From: Methylacidiphilum sp.
GTDB lineage: Bacteria > Verrucomicrobiota > Verrucomicrobiia > CAIQCK01
Direction: 5' to 3'
Assembly: GCA_020718125.1 (NCBI GenBank)
Contig: DYDC01000019.1
Coordinates: 4,885-18,143 of the forward strand
DNA length: 13,259 nucleotides
In this document: in pieces, positions 7,401 to 13,259 of the stretch
Layout: the number at the start of each line of letters is the position of its first letter
Position numbering within the stretch: position 1 is the first letter of the stretch
Notes under the pieces: generated by a model
Told to the model about the DNA's origin: nothing
The model's input: the letters and a program-made list of their open reading frames with translations, nothing else
The model's database searches: none
Translations under genes and position numbers: made by a program

Positions 7401-8063
7401 GTTCTGCGCCGTGCCGCGCAACACCGGACGGTCGGGCGTCATCGCCCGCATCCTGTGCTCGCGCACACGCTCGTCACTGATCATCGCCTTCATGTCGTCC
7501 ACGCCGAGCAACTCGATCTTGGAGACCTCGTGCGAAGTGCGGAAACCGTCGAAGAAGTGGAGGAACGGCACGCGGCTCTCCAGCGTCGAAGCATGTGCAA
7601 TCAGCGCCAGGTCGTGCGCCTCCTGCACCGAACCGCTCGCCAGCATGCCGAAGCCGGTGGCGCGGCAGGCCATCACGTCGCTGTGGTCGCCGAAGATTGA
7701 CAGCGCGTGCGTGGCCAGTGTGCGGGCCGTGATGTGGAACACCGTCGGCGAAAGCTCGCCGGCGACCTTATACATCGTCGGGATCATCAACAGCAGCCCC
7801 TGCGACGCGGTGAACGTCGTGGCCAGCGAGCCGGTCTGCAACGCGCCGTGCAGCGCCGCGGAGGCGCCGCCTTCCGACTGCATTTCCGTCACCGAGGGGA
7901 TCGTGCCCCAGATGTTGGGGCGGGTGGCCGCGGCCCATTCGTCGCACGACTCCGCCATGGGCGAGGAAGGCGTGATCGGGTAGATCGCCGCGATTTCGCT
8001 GACCTGATAAGCGACATAGGCAACGGCCTCGTTGCCTTCCATTGTGACTTGTCTTCGTTTCAT
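4446..8063 (-). CDS. nifJ: Pyruvate:ferredoxin (flavodoxin) oxidoreductase
   Basis: A single-chain PFOR of 1205 residues that cleaves pyruvate with CoA to acetyl-CoA and CO2 and passes two electrons to ferredoxin or flavodoxin in the cytoplasm. The N-terminal domain has YPITPSS with T31, E64 and R114 at the positions known for substrate and TPP contacts. Two [4Fe-4S] motifs follow: C696/C699/C702/C706 and C752/C755/C758/C762. The proximal cluster ligands are C826, C829, C854 and C1086. The TPP-Mg motif runs from GDGWAYDIG (977) to EVYSNTGG (1007-1014). The protein ends in a short Gly/Ala/Pro-rich tail (about 1187-1205). ATG 8063 gives MKRRQVTMEGNEAVAYVAY, the family start; the frame stays open further upstream but only through hypC shadow sequence. 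Its ATG overlaps the hypC TGA as ATGA, and the only ribosome site (GGAG) lies 14 bases away, so translation is probably coupled to hypC. All catalytic residues are intact. Confidence 0.97.
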   Translation of the reverse strand: MKRRQVTMEGNEAVAYVAYQVSEIAAIYPITPSSPMAESCDEWAAATRPNIWGTIPSVTEMQSEGGASAALHGALQTGSLATTFTASQGLLLMIPTMYKVAGELSPTVFHITARTLATHALSIFGDHSDVMACRATGFGMLASGSVQEAHDLALIAHASTLESRVPFLHFFDGFRTSHEVSKIELLGVDDMKAMISDERVREHRMRAMTPDRPVLRGTAQNPDVFFQARETVNKFYDACPDAVQKAMDQFASLTGRAYHLFDYVGAPDAEKVIVIMCSGADIAHETVEHLLGKGEKVGVLKVRLYRPFDSRRFCEALPATVKSIAVMDRTKEPGAGGEPLYMDVVTAIKEGVENGWGKLKAAPKTVGGRYGLSSKEFTPAMVKGIFDHLAQAKPKNHFTVGINDDVTHTSIPYDPAFSTEGSDVIRALFYGLGADGTVGANKNSIKIIGENTPNFAQGYFSYDSRKSGAITVSHLRFGPKGIRSSYLVTKANFIACHQPVFLERYDMLKTMETGGVFLLNTHFSTDEVWNHLPIRVQKQMIEKKVKFYVIDAYKVAKDAGMGGRINTVMQACFFAISAVLPRDAAIEEIRKSIKKAYGKKGEEIVQMNLNAVDHTLAHLHEVKVPAKVSSTIEVPPAISPKAPDFVRNVLGVIGAGDGDMLPVSAMPVDGTFPTATSQWDKRNIALDLPVWDPVTCIQCAKCAIVCPHAVIRIKAYDEALLKSAPPTFKSTAARDPEWKGLKFTLQMAPEDCTGCAICVSVCPAKNKKETKLKAVNMAPQAPLREPEKANWEFFLTLPNPDRRKVKVGSIRQQQSMLPLFEFPSACAGCGETPYLKLVSQLFGDRMIIANATGCSSIYGGNLPTTPWTKDANGRGPAWCNSLFEDNAEFGLGYRISIDKQKEFAGELLKKLGAQVGDEMVGAILGNPQKDEADIADQRERVAILKERLQKLSGNDDARRLLDIADMLVKKSVWIMGGDGWAYDIGYGGLDHVIASGKNVNLLVMDTEVYSNTGGQMSKSTPRAAVAKFAAGGKPAGKKDLGLIAMTYGNVYVASIAMGARDEHTLKAILEAEAYDGPSLIIAYSHCIAQGFDLSTGMAHQKAAVESGQWLLYRYNPALAAQGLNPLSLDSKPPKLALDQYLYSENRFKMLTKSKPEVAKRLLAEAQKDVEARYAYYEHLATRTFQPAGGGAAGAMPAPPPSAPTA

Positions 8064-8317
8064 GATGCTTTCGTTTTCTCCAGTTCTTCCAATTCGTCCA
8101 TTTCCCGCAGATAGTCGAACACTTGGTTGGCGTCTTCCTCGCTGACGATGCTGAGGGCCATGCCCACGTGCACGATGACGTAATCGCCCACCGCCGCCTC
8201 GGGCACACACGCGAGGCTGACGTCCTTGACGATGCCGCCAAAATTCACCTTCCCCGTCCGCTGCAACGGGTCGTCACCTTGAATGCTGATGACCTTACCT
8301 GGAACTGCCAGACACAT
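8060..8317 (-). CDS. hypC: Hydrogenase maturation chaperone HypC
   Basis: An 85-residue HypC/HybG/HupF-family chaperone. It binds HypD while the Fe(CN)2CO unit is made and then delivers the unit to the hydrogenase large-subunit precursor. The N-terminus MCLAVPGKVISI contains the invariant Cys2, which becomes N-terminal after Met removal and is essential. GDYVIVHVGMAL (about 44-55) is the other family motif, and the acidic C-terminal helix is typical. ATG 8317 is fixed by the MCLAVPG start and by GAAGGA (complement of 8326-8331), 8 bases upstream. The ATG lies 23 bases inside the 3' end of hypF, and its TGA overlaps the nifJ ATG by 4 bases. It therefore sits as a translational bridge between hypF and nifJ. 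Confidence 0.96.
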   Translation of the reverse strand: MCLAVPGKVISIQGDDPLQRTGKVNFGGIVKDVSLACVPEAAVGDYVIVHVGMALSIVSEEDANQVFDYLREMDELEELEKTKAS

Positions 8318-10628
8318 TCTTGATTTCCTTCGCGGCCGCCACGAGCTGACCGAGCGCGATGCCGCCGTCATTGGGCGGCACCCGCTGGTGCCAGTAGGGC
8401 CGAAATTGATTCTCGCGCAGCCGCCGCACCGTGCGCTCCGTCAGATACCGGTTCTGGAAGCACCCGCCCGTCAACACGACGCGTTCTTCACCGAGACGCC
8501 GTGCAACGGCCACGACGCACTCGGCGAGGGTGTTGTGAAACTTCGCCGATATCAAGCCAATAGGCGTCGCTTCCCGCACATCGCTGACAATCCCACGCGC
8601 CATCGGCGCCCAGTCCACCAACAACGGCCCGCCCATCTCCGTCTGGATGAACCCGAACTCGTAAACCTCGTCGGTGTCCACGCCATGCAGCGCAAACTCC
8701 AGTTCCATCGCCGCCTGACCCTCGAACCTCACCTCCTGCCGCAGACCCGCGATGGCCGCCACCGCGTCGAAAAGCCGGCCCGCGCTCGATGTCCGTTGGG
8801 CATTCAGGCCGCGTTGCAGCATTGCGCGCAGCAGCCCGATCTCATTGGCCGGGCACGCCGCCACCGGCGACAGGTCGCGCATGTCGAACGCTGCTTCCCC
8901 GTAGATCTCGTAAAGCAATCCGAGCGCCGTCCGGCGCGGGCGTTTGATCGCCTCGTCGCCGCCCGGCAACTGGAACGTCCGCAAATGCGCCACCCGTGTG
9001 AAACCGCCCGCCGTCGCATGCAGGAACTCGCCGCCCCAGATGGTGCCATCGAGTCCGTAGCCCGTGCCGTCCCACGCCACGCCCAACACCGGCTGCTCCA
9101 GCTCGTTCTCGGCCATGCACGAGACGACGTGGGCAAAGTGGTGCTGCACGGGAATCGCCGGCAACCCGCGTTGTTGGGCGTATTTCGACGACAGATACTC
9201 CGGGTGCGCGTCGCGAGCGATGGCCGCCGGTTTGACCCCGCCAATCTGCTCCAAGTCCGCAATCACGCGCCGGAATGCCCCGAACGCTTCCGCCGTCTCC
9301 AGATCGCCGATGTGCTGGCTGATGAACACGTCCTGGCCGTTCGCGATCGCAACCGCGTTCTTCAGGTGCGCGCCGACGGCAAGCAAGGGCGGCGCGGGCG
9401 TGGACAAGTGGACCGGCAGCGGCGCGTAGCCGCGCGCGCGGCGCAGCACCAGCTCGCGCCCCATCAGCACCCGCACGACCGAGTCGTCCACGTGCCGCGC
9501 AATCGGGCGGTTGTGGACCAGAAAAAGGTCGGCAATGCCGGCCAGCCGTTTCAGCGCGTCGCGTTCGTCGGTGCAGATCGGCTCATCGGAGAGATTGCCG
9601 CTGGTGGCCACGACTGGGAACCCCAATTCCTCCATCAATAAACGATGGAGTGGCGTGTAGGGCAGCATCGCGCCCAGGTGCGGGTTGGCCGGCGCGACCG
9701 ATGGCGCGATCTCCGCCGACGCCGGCCGCCGCAGCAGTAGGACAATGGGCGATTCGGGCGAGTCCAGCAGACGCTCCTCCAATTCGCAGACCTCGCACCG
9801 GGCATGGATGGACTCCAGCGACGGGAACATCAACGCGAGCGGCTTCTCCTCGCGGTGCTTGCGCTGCCGCAACCGCGCGACCGCCGCCTCGGACCGCGCA
9901 TCCACCATCAGATGAAATCCGCCAAGTCCCTTCACCGCGACGATCTGGCCGGCGCGGATCGCATCGGCGGCGGCCCGCAACGCATCGTGGCGGGCGCAGA
10001 GCGACTTGCCGGTCGCGTCCCAGAGTTCAAGCTGCGGCCCGCACGCCGGGCAGGCGTTGGGCTGGGCGTGGAAGCGGCGGTCGCGCGGGTCGCCGTATTC
10101 GGCGCGGCAGGCGGCGCACATCCGGAACGCCTTCATCGTCGTGGCAGGCCGGTCGTAGGGCAGCGCCTCGATGATGCTGAACCGCGGGCCGCAGTGGGCG
10201 CAGTTGGTGAACGGGTAACGGTAGCGGCGATTGGCCGGGTCGCGGATGTCGCGCAGGCAGTCGGGGCACGTCGCGAGATCGGGCAGGATCAACGCCGTCT
10301 TCGCGCCACCCTCGTGGCTGTCGCGAATCTCAAAGTGCGCGTAGTTGACCGGGTCGAGGAACGACCATTCGAGGCTCTGGATAAAGGCGTGCGCCGGTTT
10401 CTCCGGCCCCAACCGCAACAGGAAGTTCTCCAGTTCGTGGCGGACGCCCTCGACCTCGATCACCACGCCTTGGGCGTTGTTGTTGACCCAGCCGACCAGG
10501 CCCAGCTCGGTGGCCAGCCGATACACAAACGGACGGAAGCCGACGCCCTGCACCGCGCCGCGGAGGGTGATCCGCAGCCGGTTCAGTTGCGCGTCGCTCA
10601 CAGTCGGCGATGTCAGAACATGATGCAC
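8295..10628 (-). CDS. hypF: Carbamoyltransferase HypF
   Basis: HypF (777 residues) activates carbamoyl phosphate with ATP and transfers the carbamoyl group to HypE, as the source of the cyanide ligands of [NiFe] hydrogenase. Domains in order: acylphosphatase-like (about 16-102, GAVQGVGFRPF with R32); two zinc fingers with C121/C124, C143/C146, C171/C174 and C193/C196 in the exact x2-x18-x2-x24-x2-x18-x2 spacing; YrdC-like (about 210-395, KGLGGFHL, KPLALMF); and a Kae1-like carbamoyltransferase domain (about 410-770, HHFAH at 496-500, DGTGYGLDGTIWGGE, GGCFQNRYL, PPNDGGIALGQ). The start is a GTG at 10628 with AGGAAG (complement of 10635-10640) 6 bases upstream. It begins 34 bases after maeB and overlaps hypC by 23 bases. 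No hypE, its partner, is in the window. The protein looks complete. Confidence 0.97.
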   Translation of the reverse strand: MHHVLTSPTVSDAQLNRLRITLRGAVQGVGFRPFVYRLATELGLVGWVNNNAQGVVIEVEGVRHELENFLLRLGPEKPAHAFIQSLEWSFLDPVNYAHFEIRDSHEGGAKTALILPDLATCPDCLRDIRDPANRRYRYPFTNCAHCGPRFSIIEALPYDRPATTMKAFRMCAACRAEYGDPRDRRFHAQPNACPACGPQLELWDATGKSLCARHDALRAAADAIRAGQIVAVKGLGGFHLMVDARSEAAVARLRQRKHREEKPLALMFPSLESIHARCEVCELEERLLDSPESPIVLLLRRPASAEIAPSVAPANPHLGAMLPYTPLHRLLMEELGFPVVATSGNLSDEPICTDERDALKRLAGIADLFLVHNRPIARHVDDSVVRVLMGRELVLRRARGYAPLPVHLSTPAPPLLAVGAHLKNAVAIANGQDVFISQHIGDLETAEAFGAFRRVIADLEQIGGVKPAAIARDAHPEYLSSKYAQQRGLPAIPVQHHFAHVVSCMAENELEQPVLGVAWDGTGYGLDGTIWGGEFLHATAGGFTRVAHLRTFQLPGGDEAIKRPRRTALGLLYEIYGEAAFDMRDLSPVAACPANEIGLLRAMLQRGLNAQRTSSAGRLFDAVAAIAGLRQEVRFEGQAAMELEFALHGVDTDEVYEFGFIQTEMGGPLLVDWAPMARGIVSDVREATPIGLISAKFHNTLAECVVAVARRLGEERVVLTGGCFQNRYLTERTVRRLRENQFRPYWHQRVPPNDGGIALGQLVAAAKEIKNVSGSSR

Positions 10629-10634
10629 AGTTAT

Positions 10635-10640
10635 CTTCCT
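10635..10640 (-). promoter_or_regulatory. Shine-Dalgarno that fixes the hypF GTG start
   Basis: AGGAAG on the - strand lies 6 bases before the GTG at 10628. No ATG alternative lies near the acylphosphatase-domain start, so this site decides the hypF start. It falls within the 34-base gap after the maeB stop, which shows that hypF can be translated independently of maeB. Confidence 0.6.
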
Positions 10641-10662
10641 GCGGGACCGCCCCGGACTGCCG

Positions 10663-12933
<2,271 letters not shown>

Positions 12934-12967
12934 AGTGCGAGTTCCAATAAAGATTCCAGTCGTGGTC

Positions 12968-12983
12968 AGCAGCGGCAGTGCCA
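12968..12983 (-). promoter_or_regulatory. Sigma-54-like -24/-12 promoter before maeB
   Basis: On the - strand TGGCACTGCCGCTGCT fits TGGCACG-N4-TTGCW with two mismatches, and the GG and GC elements are exactly 10 bases apart. Transcription would begin near 12957, about 24 bases before the maeB ATG, a natural spacing. Sigma-54 drives hyp and hydrogenase genes in several proteobacteria (known). I saw no convincing -35/-10 pair on this strand. No enhancer-binding protein gene is in the window. Confidence 0.4.
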
Positions 12984-13094
12984 CGGATTCATCGCCGCCT
13001 AACCAGCGCGGCAAACAAGCATTGTGCGGTGACGGCAGGGTGTGATGCAAGGCCGTTCCTGCCACGATGTCAGGGGGGACGCATCACGCCGACA

Positions 13095-13105
13095 GTTTGA
13101 CAAAC
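13095..13105. promoter_or_regulatory. Small palindrome GTTTG-A-CAAAC
   Basis: A perfect 5-bp inverted repeat about a single central base, roughly 110-130 bases upstream of the proposed maeB promoter. It could be an operator half-pair for a small dimeric regulator, but it is short enough to be chance. Apart from the motifs listed separately, the stretch 12934-13259 shows no gene. Confidence 0.2.
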
Positions 13106-13152
13106 AGCTCCGGGCAACGGGAGCGCGAGCGGACTCTGCAAGGACCAGTCGC

Positions 13153-13168
13153 TTCGTTGAGAAACGAA
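13153..13168. promoter_or_regulatory. 16-bp palindrome TTCGTT-GAGA-AACGAA
   Basis: A perfect 6-bp inverted repeat with a 4-base centre in the intergenic region upstream of maeB. As DNA it could be an operator. As + strand RNA it would form a hairpin with a GAGA (GNRA) tetraloop. It lies between the leftward operon start and the rightward promoter-like site, so it could serve either. Confidence 0.3.
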
Positions 13169-13197
13169 CGGACCGACGCAACAGTCATCGCCATCTT

Positions 13198-13222
13198 GCG
13201 CCACTCACATCGCGCCACTCAC
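13198..13222. repeat. 11-bp direct repeat GCGCCACTCAC, two copies
   Basis: Identical copies lie at 13198-13208 and 13212-13222, a 14-base period, ending 3 bases before the -35 element of the outward promoter-like site. The position suits binding sites for a transcription regulator of the gene beyond the right edge. Confidence 0.4.
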
Positions 13223-13225
13223 CGT

Positions 13226-13253
13226 TTGACTTCGCGGGTCGTGCCGCTATCAT
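13226..13253 (+). promoter_or_regulatory. Sigma-70-like promoter pointing out of the window
   Basis: TTGACT (13226-13231), a 16-base spacer and TATCAT (13248-13253) each match the -35 and -10 consensus at five of six positions. Transcription would begin just past the right edge, implying a divergent gene there. The spacer is one base shorter than ideal. Confidence 0.4.
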
Positions 13254-13259
13254 GCGCGC

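Noticed and set aside
6204..7700. 498-codon open frame opposite nifJ
   Set aside because: It is antisense to catalytically complete PFOR sequence and has low-complexity, His/Arg/Val-rich content.
8064..8210. 49-codon upstream extension of nifJ
   Set aside because: It overlaps hypC in another frame and has no similarity to PFOR. The family start falls at 8063.
12934..13065. 44-codon upstream extension of maeB
   Set aside because: It would include the promoter-like site, and the residues do not resemble the family. MSLKQEALDYH at 12933 is the normal start.
12999..13181. 60-codon - strand frame upstream of maeB
   Set aside because: It has Arg/Ser/Cys-rich random composition, no recognised motif and no good ribosome site, and it covers the palindromes.

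Overview
The window is high-GC bacterial DNA with one convergent junction. A single gene on the + strand (lactate permease, 506-2167) faces a compact six-gene run on the - strand, read from about 12933 down to 2276. The run is, in transcription order, a malic enzyme fused to a phosphotransacetylase-like domain (maeB), hypF, hypC, pyruvate:ferredoxin oxidoreductase (nifJ), a dihydroorotate dehydrogenase-like flavoprotein, and hypD. Gaps within the run are 34, -23, -4, about 40-61 and 33 bases, so it is very probably one operon.

The genes suggest an anaerobic or facultative heterotroph with a [NiFe] hydrogenase encoded elsewhere. MaeB makes pyruvate from malate. PFOR oxidises pyruvate to acetyl-CoA and reduces ferredoxin or flavodoxin. 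HypC, HypD and HypF help build the Fe(CN)2CO centre of [NiFe] hydrogenase, which could consume or refill that electron pool. Lactate permease imports another C3 acid that feeds pyruvate. hypA, hypB, hypE and the hydrogenase structural genes are not in the window. The PFOR and flavoprotein genes sit between hypC and hypD, and nifJ starts inside the hypC stop codon (ATGA), so carbon oxidation and hydrogenase maturation are linked at the level of translation. From the intergenic inverted repeats built of CGAAATCCGAA-like units and the overall gene set, I lean towards a Verrucomicrobiota/PVC-type genome, but this is a weak inference.

Region by region: 1-505 is mostly non-coding. It holds a possible 32-codon ORF with a CPFC motif, a large imperfect inverted repeat (184-335), a -24/-12 promoter-like site (367-382) and a 16-codon upstream ORF overlapping the permease start. 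2168-2275 is the convergent gap, with a short hairpin and four degenerate 7-bp repeats. 12934-13259 is the operon's upstream region. It contains a well-placed sigma-54-like site (12968-12983), two palindromes, an 11-bp direct repeat, and a sigma-70-like promoter pointing out of the window to the right.

The points most worth a second look are: the apparent AUA start codon of the flavoprotein gene; that protein's loss of the usual dihydroorotate dehydrogenase active-site motif while paired with PFOR; and the hyp cluster interleaved with pyruvate metabolism.
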